Below are positions 24,509 through 33,147 of a DNA stretch of 51,805 nt, in pieces. The position numbers were made by a program, and so were the translations under genes. Position 1 is the first letter of the stretch. Every line of letters starts with the position of its first letter. This DNA comes from Streptomyces griseoaurantiacus (lineage in GTDB: Bacteria; Actinomycetota; Actinomycetes; Streptomycetales; Streptomycetaceae): the NCBI GenBank assembly GCA_014656015.1, contig BNBP01000049.1:1-51805 (forward strand), given 5' to 3'. The notes under the pieces are model-generated. The model had not been told where the DNA came from and searched no databases. It saw only the letters and a program-made list of their open reading frames with translations.

Positions 24509-24532
24509 GTCCGGGCGCCCGGGCGCCCGGAC
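24509..24532. terminator. 24-bp perfect palindrome upstream of the Fic-like gene
   Basis: All 24 bases are self-complementary (GTCCGGGCG, CCCGGG, CGCCCGGAC in order). It lies in the 240-bp gap between two minus-strand genes and may terminate the deacetylase transcript. The rest of the gap is a pyrimidine-rich tract with short repeats such as CTCCCGCGGT. Confidence 0.5.
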
Positions 24533-24691
24533 ATCCCCGCGCTCCCGCGCCCGCCCCGCCCCACTTCTCCTGGCGCGTCGCCCTTCCTCTCCCCTGTTCC
24601 GTGTCCTTTCCGTCCTCGTCTCCCGCGGTCTCCCGCGGTCCTCCACGGGCCTTCGCGATCCTCGCGGTCCTCGCAGCCCTTCGCGCCTCCG

Positions 24692-26038
24692 CTACCCCTT
24701 GGTCCCGTGCCCGTCCTTGTCCACCGCGTCCGCCTTCTCCGCAGGCGCTCCCGGAACCCCCTTCGGGGCAGGGGCCGGCCGGTCCGACAGGAAGGAGGCC
24801 CAGCCAGACGCCGGGGCCTCGCCGACCTTGAGTCCACGCAGCTTGGCGAGAACCTGCGGATCCTGTGCGTCCAGCCAGTCGGCCAGCTGATGGAAGGAGA
24901 CGCACCGCACCTCGGGCTTACCGCACACGTTTTCGACGACTTCCTCGACGGCACGCATGTAGGTGCCCCCGTTCCAGGACTCGAAGTGGTTGCCGATGAT
25001 CAGGGGCGCGCGGTTGCCGTGATAGGCGCGGTCGAAGCCCTTCAGGAGCCCGTCGCGCATCTGGGCGCCCCACAGCGCGCGCTTGTCGGGGTCGCCCTGG
25101 GTGCGGGTGCCCGACTGGTTGACCATGAAGTTGTAGTCCATGGTGAGCTGCTGGTAGGAGTGCCCGGGGAAGGGCACGAGCTGCATCGACAGGTCCCACA
25201 GCCCTTCTTTCTTGGCGGGCCACACCTGCTCGTCGACACCCGAGCTGTCGTACCGGAAACCCAGGTCGCGCGCCGCCTTCGTGAAGTTCTTCTGGCCCTC
25301 CAGGCAGGGGGTGCGGGCGCCGATGAGCTCCTTGTCGTAGTCGAAGGGCAGCGGGGGGAGGTCCTTCAGGGCGGGGGCGTTGGTCTTCCATGACTTCACG
25401 AACGACTTGGCCTGGGCGATCTCGGACTTCCACTCGTCGACCGACCACTTGCCCGCTCCGCCGTCCGGTCCGCAGAAGTGACCGTTGAAGTGGGTCCCGA
25501 TCTCGTTGCCCTCCAGCCACGCCAGCCGCACCTGGGTGGCGGTGTCCCGGATGCCCTGCTCGTCGTTGAAGCCGATGTCCGAGCGGCCGGGCGCGTGCTG
25601 CGGCGGCCGGTACAGATCGCGCTTCTCCTCGGGGAGCATGTACACCCCGCTGAGGAAGAACGTCATCGTCGCGTTGTTGTCCTGGGCGACCTCGCGGAAG
25701 TGCGAGAACAGCTTCTGACTGTCCTCGCCCGCGCCGTCCCAGGAGAAGACCACGAACTGCGGGGGCCGCTGTCCGGGCTTCAGCCGCTGGGGCGCCGGCA
25801 GGTGCGGTTGTGCACCCGTGTAGGCGGTGGATCCGTCGCCGAGCGGACGGAGCACGCTGCCGGGGGCGGCCGGCGCACCGGCGCCCTTCCTGCCGCCCGT
25901 CGCACCGGGACTCTTCGTGGCACCGGAGGTGTGTTCCCCGGGCGGAGCGTGCGAGGTGTCGCTCGCGCAGCCGGCGACCGCGGTGGCACAGGCCGCGGCG
26001 AGTGCGACGCCTGCGGCGATCTTCTGGGTGGCGGCCAT
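24692..26038 (-). CDS. Lipoprotein with polysaccharide-deacetylase-like fold
   Basis: 448 residues from ATG 26038. The signal peptide MAATQKIAAGVALAAACAT ends in lipobox AVAGC, so the protein is anchored outside the cell. A Pro/Gly-rich linker follows, then a catalytic-type domain beginning FVVFSWDGAG (Asp at the NodB motif 1 position) and a metal-site-like GTHFNGHFCG (His-x3-His). WNGGTYMRAVEEVV and CVSFHQLADWLD close the domain. This suggests a carbohydrate-esterase-4-like deacetylase acting on cell-wall glycan, though NodB motifs are only partly kept. It is divergent from the SulP/carbonic anhydrase gene. A 10-bp hairpin lies 60 nt upstream of the start. Confidence 0.8.
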   Translation of the reverse strand: MAATQKIAAGVALAAACATAVAGCASDTSHAPPGEHTSGATKSPGATGGRKGAGAPAAPGSVLRPLGDGSTAYTGAQPHLPAPQRLKPGQRPPQFVVFSWDGAGEDSQKLFSHFREVAQDNNATMTFFLSGVYMLPEEKRDLYRPPQHAPGRSDIGFNDEQGIRDTATQVRLAWLEGNEIGTHFNGHFCGPDGGAGKWSVDEWKSEIAQAKSFVKSWKTNAPALKDLPPLPFDYDKELIGARTPCLEGQKNFTKAARDLGFRYDSSGVDEQVWPAKKEGLWDLSMQLVPFPGHSYQQLTMDYNFMVNQSGTRTQGDPDKRALWGAQMRDGLLKGFDRAYHGNRAPLIIGNHFESWNGGTYMRAVEEVVENVCGKPEVRCVSFHQLADWLDAQDPQVLAKLRGLKVGEAPASGWASFLSDRPAPAPKGVPGAPAEKADAVDKDGHGTKG

Positions 26039-26097
26039 CTCCGCCCACCTTCTTCCTTCGTTCGGGGCAAGGCCGGTCGGGCGTGCCGCGGTGCCCG

Positions 26098-26123
26098 CCC
26101 GTACGGCGGGACGGCCGTACGGG
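26098..26123 (-). promoter_or_regulatory. Hairpin upstream of the deacetylase gene
   Basis: CCCGTACGGC pairs perfectly with GCCGTACGGG around a 6-nt loop, 60 nt before the start. It could be an operator or a leader hairpin. Confidence 0.4.
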
Positions 26124-26238
26124 CGAGAACCGCGCACGCGAACAGCCCGGTCAAGGTCGCACGCGACTTCGAAGGAATTTGTATGACAAGCCGATGAAAT
26201 TACTGGTTAACCCGCAAGAGTGACTTATTGCGCCACTT

Positions 26239-26300
26239 GCTCGGATTCGAGCTACGCTTTTTTTACTTCGCATTACTGTCGATTTGCCGAGTCTTGGCAA
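26239..26300 (+). promoter_or_regulatory. AT-rich leader of the SulP/carbonic anhydrase gene with hairpin plus T-run and a dyad
   Basis: The 26150-26330 stretch is far more AT-rich than its surroundings. GCTCG-GATT-CGAGC (26239-26252) is followed closely by a run of seven Ts, like a weak intrinsic terminator or attenuator. TTGCC-N7-GGCAA (26284-26300) is a dyad of the type bound by LysR-family regulators. The ATG follows about 40 nt later. Roles are inferred. Confidence 0.45.
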
Positions 26301-26339
26301 TTCCCCGCTGTACGCCGTATCACGGAGGAGACGGGACCC

Positions 26340-28991
26340 ATGTCAGCCTGCCTGCCCACCCGCGCCACCGACCCGAGCCACACCAGGCGCACCCATCCAC
26401 CGCACAGCCCTCCGCCCGCGCCGCGCCGCCCGTTCCGCATCGCGGGCGTCGACCTGTCGGCATCGATCGCGGTCTTCCTGATCGCGCTTCCCCTGTCCCT
26501 GGGCATCGCCCTGGCCACCGGCGCGCCCCTGCAGGCCGGTCTGGTGGCCGCGGCCGTCGGCGGCCTCCTCACAGGTCGGCTCGGCGGCTCGCCGCTCCAG
26601 GTCAGCGGCCCGGCCGCCGGACTCACCGTGGTCACCGCAGACCTCATCCAGCGCTATGGATGGCGCGTCACCTGTGCGATCACCGTCCTCGCCGGATGTG
26701 CTCAACTCCTTCTCGGCTGCCTGCGCGTGGCCCGCACCGCACTCGCGGTCAGTCCCGCGATCGTGCACGGCATGCTCGCCGGCATCGGGGTGACCATCGC
26801 CGTCGCCCAGGTGCACATCGTGCTGGGCGGCACCCCGCAGAGCTCCGTCCCGGACAACCTGCGCGCACTGCCCGGCCAGGTCGCGCACCTCGACACGGCC
26901 GCGTTGTCGATGAGCGTCCTCACCCTGGCACTGCTGCTGCTCTGGCCACGCATTCCGGGTCGCACGGGACGTCTGCTGCGAACGGTCCCCGCCCCCCTCG
27001 TCGCCGTGGCCGGGGCCACCACGACCGCTTCGCTCACCGCGCTCACCCTGCCGAAGGTCGAACTGCCCTCCTGGCGCAACCACGCACTCGCGGGATTCCC
27101 GGACGGCCCGGTGCTCGGCCTCGCCGCCGCCGTCCTCACCATCACGCTCGTGTGCAGCGTGCAGTCGCTGCTGGGCGCGGTCGCGGTGGACAAGCTGGCC
27201 GCCTCCCGCACCGGCGCCCACGCGCACGTGGACCGCTCCGACCTCGACCGGGAGCTCCTCGGGCAGGGCGCCGGCAACATCGTCTCCGGCGCACTCGGCG
27301 GGCTGCCGATCGCGGGAGTCGCCGTCCGCTCGACGGCCAATGTGCGCGCGGGCGCGGTCAGCCGGAACTCCACGATGCTGCACGGCGTGTGGATGGTCGT
27401 CGCCGCCCTGCTGCTGGCCCCCGCACTGGAGCTCATCCCGCTGGCCGCGCTCGCCTCGCTGGTCATGGCGGTCGGCATCCAGATGGTCTCGCCCCACCAC
27501 ATCCGCACCGTCACCCGCCACCGCGAGATGCTCGTCTACGCGGTCACCATCGCCGGCGTCGTCCTCCTCGGCGTCCTTCAGGGCGTCGCTCTCGGCATCG
27601 CCGCCGCCGTCGCCGTCGCCCTGCACCGACTGGCCCGCACCCGCATCACCCACGAGGAACGCGGCGGCGCCCATCACCTCCGCGTCCGGGGACAGTTGAC
27701 GTTCCTCGCCGTGCCGCGGCTCAGCCGCACCCTGCACCTCGTACCACCGGGGGCCGACACGGTCGTGGAACTCGACGGCTCCTTCATGGACCACGCGGCG
27801 TACGAGGCCCTGCAGGACTGGCGCAGACAACACCTCGCCCGAGGCGGTTCGGTGGAGCTGACGGGGCGGACGGGGCCGCGCTTCGCCGAGCCGGTCACCG
27901 GGGCACCGGTGTGCCACTGCGGGCCATGGACACCCTGGCGCAACCACCAGTGCGCCCCGGAGTCCACCGCAGGATCCACCCATGTGCCGGACGGAGACGA
28001 GGCACCCACCGGTGAACGGCGCTCAGCCCACGGCCGCTGGGCCGTCGAGAGCCAAGCGCCCGAGAGCGGGCGCCGGTCCACCAGCGGACAGCACCAACTC
28101 GCCCGGGGCATCAGCGCCTTCCAGCACCGCACCGCTCCTCTGGTGCGCGAAGAGCTGGCACGGCTCGCCCGTGAGGGACAGAACCCCTCGCAGCTCTTCC
28201 TCACCTGCGCCGACTCCAGAGTCGTCACCTCCATGATCACCGCCAGCGGTCCCGGCGACCTGTTCGTCGTGCGCAACGTGGGCAATCTGGTGCCGCTGCC
28301 CGGCGAGGAGAGCGGTGACGACTCGGTGGCGGCAGCCATCGAGTACGCGATCGAGGTACTACGGGTCCGGTCCATCACCGTCTGCGGACACTCGGGCTGC
28401 GGCGCGATGCAGGCACTCCTGGCGACGGCCGAGACGCCCACCGCTCCCCGCGGACCGGAAAGGCCCCACGGACCGAGTGACGCCACCGCACCGGACGGAC
28501 GGAACGGACGGGGCGAGCCGGACGGATCGGCTGATCCCGGCGGACCGCGCGGACCGAGCGAGCCGCGTGAGCCGAGCGGGCCGAGCGGGCCCGACGGACC
28601 AGCCAGGCGTCACAGGTCCGACGGACTGGGCGGGGCCGGAAGATCCGAAACACCCCGGACGCCGCTGGGGCGCTGGCTGCGGCACGGGCGGCCGAGCGTG
28701 CACCGTATGACCGCCGACGGCAGGCCCGCAGCACGGTTCGCCGACGGGGAGCCCGCCGACCTCGCCGAGCGGCTCTGCCTGACCAACGTGGTGCAGCAGC
28801 TGGAGCACCTCGCGGCACACGAGAGCGTGGCCCGCGCCCTGCGGGAGGGCTCGCTGGATCTGCAGGGCATGTACTTCCACGTGGGCAGGGCACAGGCCTA
28901 CCTGCTCGACGGGACACCGGGGGACGGGACGCGGGAGGGCGTGTTCACGCGGGTGGAGGCCCTGCGTCCCACCCGGGGCACGCCCGCCTGA
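26340..28991 (+). CDS. SulP anion transporter fused to beta-carbonic anhydrase
   Basis: 883 residues from ATG 26340 (MSACLPTRATD), with GGAGGAGAC upstream. Residues about 35-430 are a SulP/SLC26 transporter of some 12-14 spans (IAVFLIALPLSLGIALATGAPLQAGLVAA, SGPAAGLTVV). A STAS domain follows (LRVRGQLTFLAVPRLSRTL ... VVELDGSFMDHAA). After a linker, a beta-carbonic anhydrase domain has all four key residues: Cys623 and Asp625 in CADSRVV (with Arg627), and His684 and Cys687 in GHSGCGAM. Between residues 699 and 776 is a Gly/Pro/Arg-rich insert coded by short repeats that is absent from ordinary carbonic anhydrases. The fusion should import bicarbonate, or another anion, and interconvert it with CO2 at the membrane. 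Standard SulP substrates also include sulphate. Confidence 0.93.
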   Translation: MSACLPTRATDPSHTRRTHPPHSPPPAPRRPFRIAGVDLSASIAVFLIALPLSLGIALATGAPLQAGLVAAAVGGLLTGRLGGSPLQVSGPAAGLTVVTADLIQRYGWRVTCAITVLAGCAQLLLGCLRVARTALAVSPAIVHGMLAGIGVTIAVAQVHIVLGGTPQSSVPDNLRALPGQVAHLDTAALSMSVLTLALLLLWPRIPGRTGRLLRTVPAPLVAVAGATTTASLTALTLPKVELPSWRNHALAGFPDGPVLGLAAAVLTITLVCSVQSLLGAVAVDKLAASRTGAHAHVDRSDLDRELLGQGAGNIVSGALGGLPIAGVAVRSTANVRAGAVSRNSTMLHGVWMVVAALLLAPALELIPLAALASLVMAVGIQMVSPHHIRTVTRHREMLVYAVTIAGVVLLGVLQGVALGIAAAVAVALHRLARTRITHEERGGAHHLRVRGQLTFLAVPRLSRTLHLVPPGADTVVELDGSFMDHAAYEALQDWRRQHLARGGSVELTGRTGPRFAEPVTGAPVCHCGPWTPWRNHQCAPESTAGSTHVPDGDEAPTGERRSAHGRWAVESQAPESGRRSTSGQHQLARGISAFQHRTAPLVREELARLAREGQNPSQLFLTCADSRVVTSMITASGPGDLFVVRNVGNLVPLPGEESGDDSVAAAIEYAIEVLRVRSITVCGHSGCGAMQALLATAETPTAPRGPERPHGPSDATAPDGRNGRGEPDGSADPGGPRGPSEPREPSGPSGPDGPARRHRSDGLGGAGRSETPRTPLGRWLRHGRPSVHRMTADGRPAARFADGEPADLAERLCLTNVVQQLEHLAAHESVARALREGSLDLQGMYFHVGRAQAYLLDGTPGDGTREGVFTRVEALRPTRGTPA

Positions 28992-28996
28992 GAGCC

Positions 28997-29018
28997 GGCG
29001 GGCCGCACGCGGCCCGCC
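28997..29018 (+). terminator. Hairpin terminator of the SulP fusion gene
   Basis: GGCGGGCCG-cacg-CGGCCCGCC, nine perfect base pairs, starting 5 nt past the stop. Confidence 0.75.
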
Positions 29019-29057
29019 ACGCGTGGTGAACCGATCACGTCCGCCGTCCGTGAGAAC

Positions 29058-29095
29058 GTGTGGCCCCGCGCCCGGGAGCCACGCCGGGGCCACAC
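29058..29095. terminator. Second hairpin upstream of acs
   Basis: An 11-bp perfect stem (29058-29068 with 29085-29095) and a 16-nt loop. It may back up the preceding terminator or lie at the 5' end of the acs leader. Confidence 0.5.
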
Positions 29096-29209
29096 CCCTC
29101 ACACCACAAGAGGTCTAAACCATTTGTCCGACGACCCTTGTCATCGGGGGTGCCGGTCTGATGAGCTGTGGCCTGGGACACAACGGACACCCTGGGAAAG
29201 GGAGATGTC

Positions 29210-29260
29210 GTGAGCAACGAAAGCCTGGCCAACCTTCTGAAGGGGGAGATGGGAAAGTGA
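29210..29260 (+). CDS. 16-codon upstream ORF coupled to acs
   Basis: GTG 29210 opens the frame VSNESLANLLKGEMGK, stop TGA 29258-29260. AAAGGGAGATGTC provides a good ribosome site. The stop overlaps the acs start as GTGA (29257-29260). The peptide is the usual N-terminus of Streptomyces acetyl-CoA synthetase (VSNESLANLLKEERRF in relatives, from memory) and is nearly repeated by the real acs start VSENPSLSNLLKEERRF, so ribosome site and first about 11 codons appear duplicated in tandem. Confidence 0.6.
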   Translation: MSNESLANLLKGEMGK

Positions 29261-31218
29261 GCGAGAATCCTTCCCTCTCCAACCTGCTGAAGGAGGAGCG
29301 TCGTTTCGCGCCTCCCGCCGAACTCGCCGCGCAGGCCAACGTGACGGCGGAGGCTTACGAGCAGGCCAAGGCTGACCGGCTCGGCTTCTGGGCAGAGCAG
29401 GCCCGTCGGCTGACCTGGGCCACCGAGCCGACCGAGACTCTGGACTGGTCGAACCCGCCGTTCGCCAAGTGGTTCCAGGACGGCCGGCTCAACGTGGCGT
29501 ACAACTGCGTGGACCGGCACGTCGAGGCGGGCAACGGGGACCGGGTCGCCATCCACTTCGAGGGCGAGCCCGGCGACAGCCGGTCGATCACCTATGCCGA
29601 ACTCAAGGACGAGGTGTCCAGGGCGGCCAACGCCCTGCTGGAACTCGGAGTGCGCAAGGGCGACCGGGTCGCCGTCTACATGCCGATGATCCCTGAGACG
29701 GCGATCGCCATGCTGGCCTGCGCCCGCATCGGCGCCGCTCACTCGGTCGTCTTCGGCGGCTTCTCGGCGGACGCCCTGGCCACCCGCATCGAGGACGCCG
29801 ACGCTCGCGTCGTCATCACCGCCGACGGCGGCTACCGGCGCGGCAAGCCCTCCGCGCTCAAGCCGGCGGTCGACGACGCGGTGAGCCGCGAGGGCACCAC
29901 CGTGGAGCACGTCGTCGTCGTACGGCGCACGGGCCAGGAGGTCGCCTGGACCGAAGGCCGTGACGTGTGGTGGCACGAGCTCACGCAGAAGCAGCCGGCC
30001 GAGCACACCGCCGAGGCGTTCGAGGCCGAGCACCCGCTGTTCATCCTGTACACGTCCGGCACGACGGGCCGCCCGAAGGGCATCCTGCACACCTCCGGCG
30101 GTTACCTCACCCAGGTGGCCTACACCCACTGGTCGGTCTTCGACCTCAAGCCGGAGACGGACGTGTACTGGTGCACGGCCGACGTGGGCTGGGTCACCGG
30201 CCACTCCTACATCGTCTACGGCCCGCTGGCCAACGGCGCGACGCAGGTCATGTACGAGGGCACGCCCGACACCCCCCACCAGGGCCGCTTCTGGGAGATC
30301 GTCCAGAAGTACAAGGTGTCGATCCTCTACACCGCGCCGACCGCGATCCGCACGTTCATGAAGTGGGGCGACGACATCCCCGCGAAGTTCGACCTGTCCT
30401 CGCTGCGCGTGCTGGGCTCGGTCGGCGAGCCGATCAACCCCGAGGCGTGGATCTGGTACCGCAAGCACATCGGCGGCGACCGCACACCTGTCGTGGACAC
30501 CTGGTGGCAGACGGAGACCGGCGGCATCATGATCTCCCCGCTGCCGGGCGTCACCGAGGCCAAGCCGGGGTCGGCGCAACGCCCGCTGCCGGGCATCGCC
30601 GCGACGGTCGTCGACGACGAGGCGACCGAGGTGCCCGACGGCGGTGGCGGTTACCTGGTGCTGACCGAGCCGTGGCCGTCCATGCTGCGCACCATCTGGG
30701 GCGACGACCAGCGGTTCCTCGACACCTACTGGTCCCGCTTCGAGGGCAAGTACTTCGCCGGCGACGGCGCCAAGAAGGACGACGACGGGGACATCTGGCT
30801 GCTCGGTCGCGTCGACGACGTGATGCTGGTGTCCGGGCACAACATCTCCACCACCGAAGTGGAGTCCGCCCTGGTCTCGCACCCCTCGGTCGCCGAGGCG
30901 GCCGTGGTCGGCGCGGCCGACGAGACGACCGGTCAGGCGATCGTCGCCTTCGTCATCCTGCGGGGCACGGCGGCGGAGACGGCGGACCTGGTCGGCGAGC
31001 TGCGCAACCACGTGGGCGCGACGCTCGGTCCGATCGCGAAGCCCAAGCGGATCCTGCCGGTGGGGGAACTGCCGAAGACCCGGTCGGGAAAGATCATGCG
31101 GCGGCTGCTGCGGGACGTGGCGGAGAACCGTCAGCTCGGAGACGTCACCACGCTCACTGACAGCACGGTGATGGACCTCATCCAGGAGAAGCTGCCGGCG
31201 GCACCGTCGGAGGACTGA
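29257..31218 (+). CDS. acs: Acetyl-CoA synthetase (AMP-forming)
   Basis: 653 residues, the normal size. It activates acetate through acetyl-AMP to acetyl-CoA. AMP-binding motif YTSGTTGRPKGI, VDTWWQTETGGIM for acetate specificity, SRFEGKYFAGDGAKKDDDGDIWLLGRVDDV hinge, and SGKIMRR near the C-terminus with the catalytic lysine that is acetylated in this family. GTG 29257 has GGGGGAGATGGGAAA upstream. It is the second copy of a duplicated start region: an upstream 16-codon ORF with its own ribosome site ends in a GTGA overlap. The transcript probably ends at the multi-arm terminator 31320-31363. Confidence 0.96.
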   Translation: MSENPSLSNLLKEERRFAPPAELAAQANVTAEAYEQAKADRLGFWAEQARRLTWATEPTETLDWSNPPFAKWFQDGRLNVAYNCVDRHVEAGNGDRVAIHFEGEPGDSRSITYAELKDEVSRAANALLELGVRKGDRVAVYMPMIPETAIAMLACARIGAAHSVVFGGFSADALATRIEDADARVVITADGGYRRGKPSALKPAVDDAVSREGTTVEHVVVVRRTGQEVAWTEGRDVWWHELTQKQPAEHTAEAFEAEHPLFILYTSGTTGRPKGILHTSGGYLTQVAYTHWSVFDLKPETDVYWCTADVGWVTGHSYIVYGPLANGATQVMYEGTPDTPHQGRFWEIVQKYKVSILYTAPTAIRTFMKWGDDIPAKFDLSSLRVLGSVGEPINPEAWIWYRKHIGGDRTPVVDTWWQTETGGIMISPLPGVTEAKPGSAQRPLPGIAATVVDDEATEVPDGGGGYLVLTEPWPSMLRTIWGDDQRFLDTYWSRFEGKYFAGDGAKKDDDGDIWLLGRVDDVMLVSGHNISTTEVESALVSHPSVAEAAVVGAADETTGQAIVAFVILRGTAAETADLVGELRNHVGATLGPIAKPKRILPVGELPKTRSGKIMRRLLRDVAENRQLGDVTTLTDSTVMDLIQEKLPAAPSED

Positions 31219-31259
31219 GAAGGACCGCCGGAGGCTCAACCGGGCTGAATGAACCTGGC

Positions 31260-31307
31260 CCCCGGTGTCCTCGGTAGCTTCTGAGAGAGCACCGGAGGAC
31301 GCCGGGG
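31260..31307 (+). promoter_or_regulatory. Long hairpin preceding the acs terminator
   Basis: Arms 31260-31272 and 31295-31307 pair over 13 bp with one U.G wobble and a 22-nt loop. The right arm overlaps the first GGGGCACT repeat of the following terminator, so the two structures compete. Confidence 0.55.
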
Positions 31308-31327
31308 CACTGGGGCACTGGGGCACT
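31304..31327. repeat. Three tandem GGGGCACT units
   Basis: Perfect 8-bp units at 31304, 31312 and 31320. The third is the outer left arm of the terminator; any of the three can pair with AGTGCCCC at 31356-31363. Confidence 0.9.
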
Positions 31328-31363
31328 GGGGCGCCTCGGTGCGCCGAGGCGCCGCAGTGCCCC
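31320..31363 (+). terminator. 20-bp hairpin terminator of acs
   Basis: Arms 31320-31339 and 31344-31363 form 19 of 20 possible pairs around loop TGCG, about 100 nt past the acs stop. The rest of the gap to nhaA (to 31589) has no gene. Confidence 0.85.
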
Positions 31364-31589
31364 GGCGAGAGGGCGTCCCCCACGGGAACACCGCGACGGA
31401 ATACCAAGGGCGGAACACCACTCGGGAGGCCGGCCACATCGACCCCCGGGAGCCGCATCGTGCCTACGGGGTCGGTCTTGGGTAGGCTTGCCGCGACACC
31501 CTCTCCCACAGAAACGGTTTTTTCGGGCGCGCCGGGAAGTCTGGTCGGCACGTAATGCGTGCTGCCCACATCACCCGGAGGACCCCCTC

Positions 31590-33026
31590 GTGGCCCCGCC
31601 CCGCAAGCCCCGTACACCCGGCCGTGCCGACCAGCCCCACGCCGGCAACCACCGGTTCCTCGGCCGTCTCTCCCTGCCCGAGCGGACATTCCTCACCAAC
31701 GCCCTGCGCACCGAGACCGTCGGCGGAGTCATCCTCCTCGTCGCCGCGGTCGCGGCACTGATCTGGGCGAACCTGCCCGCGCTCGGCCACAGCTACGAGA
31801 GCGTCAGCCACTTCCACTTCGGCCCCTCCGCGCTAGGCCTGAACCTCTCCGTGGCGCACTGGGCCGCCGACGGTCTGCTGGCCGTCTTCTTCTTCGTCGC
31901 CGGTATCGAGCTGAAACGCGAACTGGTCGCCGGGGACCTGAAGGATCCGCGCGCGGCCGTTCTGCCCGTCGTGGCCGCGCTGTGCGGGATGGCCGCCCCC
32001 GCGCTCGTCTACACCGCCACCGCTCTCGCCGGCGGCGGCTCGCTGTCCGGCTGGGCGGTGCCCACCGCCACCGACATCGCGTTCGCGCTCGCCGTGCTCG
32101 CGGTCATCGGCACCTCGCTGCCCTCCGCGCTGCGCGCCTTCCTGCTCACGCTCGCCGTCGTCGACGACCTGTTCGCCATCCTGATCATCGCGGTCTTCTT
32201 CACCTCCGGCCTGAACTTCGCCGCGCTCGGCGGGGCCGTCGCCGGCCTGGTCCTCTTCTGGCTGCTGCTGCGCAAGGGGGTGCGGGGCTGGTACGTGTAC
32301 GTGCCGCTCGCCGTCGTGATCTGGGCGCTGATGTACAACAGCGGCGTGCACGCCACGATCGCCGGTGTCGCGATGGGCCTGATGCTGCGGTGCCACCGCC
32401 ACGAGGGTGAGGAGCAATCCCCCGGCGAGCGCGTCGAACATCTGGTGCACCCCCTGTCCGCCGGTCTCGCCGTGCCGCTGTTCGCCCTGTTCAGCGCAGG
32501 TGTCTCCCTGTCCGGGGGCGCGCTCGGGGACGTCTTCGGGAAGCCGGAGACGCTCGGTGTGGTCCTCGGTCTCGTCCTGGGCAAAGCGCTCGGCGTCTTC
32601 GGCGGCACCTGGCTGACGGTCCGTTTCACCCGGGCCTCGCTCAGCGAGGACCTGACCTGGTCGGACGTCTTCGCGCTCGCCACGCTGGCCGGCATCGGCT
32701 TCACCGTCTCCCTCCTCATCGGCGAACTCGCCTTCACCGACGCTCCGGTGCTGACCGACGAGGTGAAGGCGTCCGTGCTGTGCGGCTCGCTGATCGCCGC
32801 CGTCCTGGCGGCCGTACTGCTGAAGATCCGCAACGCCAAGTACCGGGCCCTGTCGGCGGAGGAGGAGCGCGACGAGGACCTCGACGGCATCCCCGACGTC
32901 TACGAGGAGCACGACCCGGCGTACCACCTGCGCATGGCCGAGATCTACGAGGCCAGGGCCGCCGAACACCGAAGGCTTGCCGAAGTGATGGGCGGGGCAG
33001 GCGAGGGGGACCACGGTCCGGCATGA
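31590..33026 (+). CDS. nhaA: Na+/H+ antiporter NhaA
   Basis: 478 residues from GTG 31590, which has GGAGG 9 nt upstream. Twelve spans. The ion-binding Asp pair is in LAVVDDLFAILIIAVFF, the TDIAFALAVLAVIG assembly region is present, and KRELVAGDL and GLVLGKALGVFGG match the family. It exports Na+ in exchange for H+ for alkaline and salt tolerance. After the last span comes an acidic and charged cytoplasmic tail of about 55 residues (AEEERDEDLDGIPDVYEEHDPAYHLRMAEIYEARAAEH), common in actinobacterial NhaA but absent from E. coli. About 120 bp separate it from the next gene. Confidence 0.95.
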   Translation: MAPPRKPRTPGRADQPHAGNHRFLGRLSLPERTFLTNALRTETVGGVILLVAAVAALIWANLPALGHSYESVSHFHFGPSALGLNLSVAHWAADGLLAVFFFVAGIELKRELVAGDLKDPRAAVLPVVAALCGMAAPALVYTATALAGGGSLSGWAVPTATDIAFALAVLAVIGTSLPSALRAFLLTLAVVDDLFAILIIAVFFTSGLNFAALGGAVAGLVLFWLLLRKGVRGWYVYVPLAVVIWALMYNSGVHATIAGVAMGLMLRCHRHEGEEQSPGERVEHLVHPLSAGLAVPLFALFSAGVSLSGGALGDVFGKPETLGVVLGLVLGKALGVFGGTWLTVRFTRASLSEDLTWSDVFALATLAGIGFTVSLLIGELAFTDAPVLTDEVKASVLCGSLIAAVLAAVLLKIRNAKYRALSAEEERDEDLDGIPDVYEEHDPAYHLRMAEIYEARAAEHRRLAEVMGGAGEGDHGPA

Positions 33027-33147
33027 TCTGACCTGTGCACAAAACGTCCCCGACGGAGCACGGACAACGGATCACGACGCGGACGCCCCTCGCAGGCACC
33101 CACGTACGACAACTCAAGACGACCCTCACGAACACAGGGAGACCTCG

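Noticed and set aside
29026..29038. GTGA-N5-TCAC upstream of acs as a Crp site
   Set aside because: Odd spacer breaks the dyad geometry and it lies close to terminator hairpins of the preceding gene; too weak to call.
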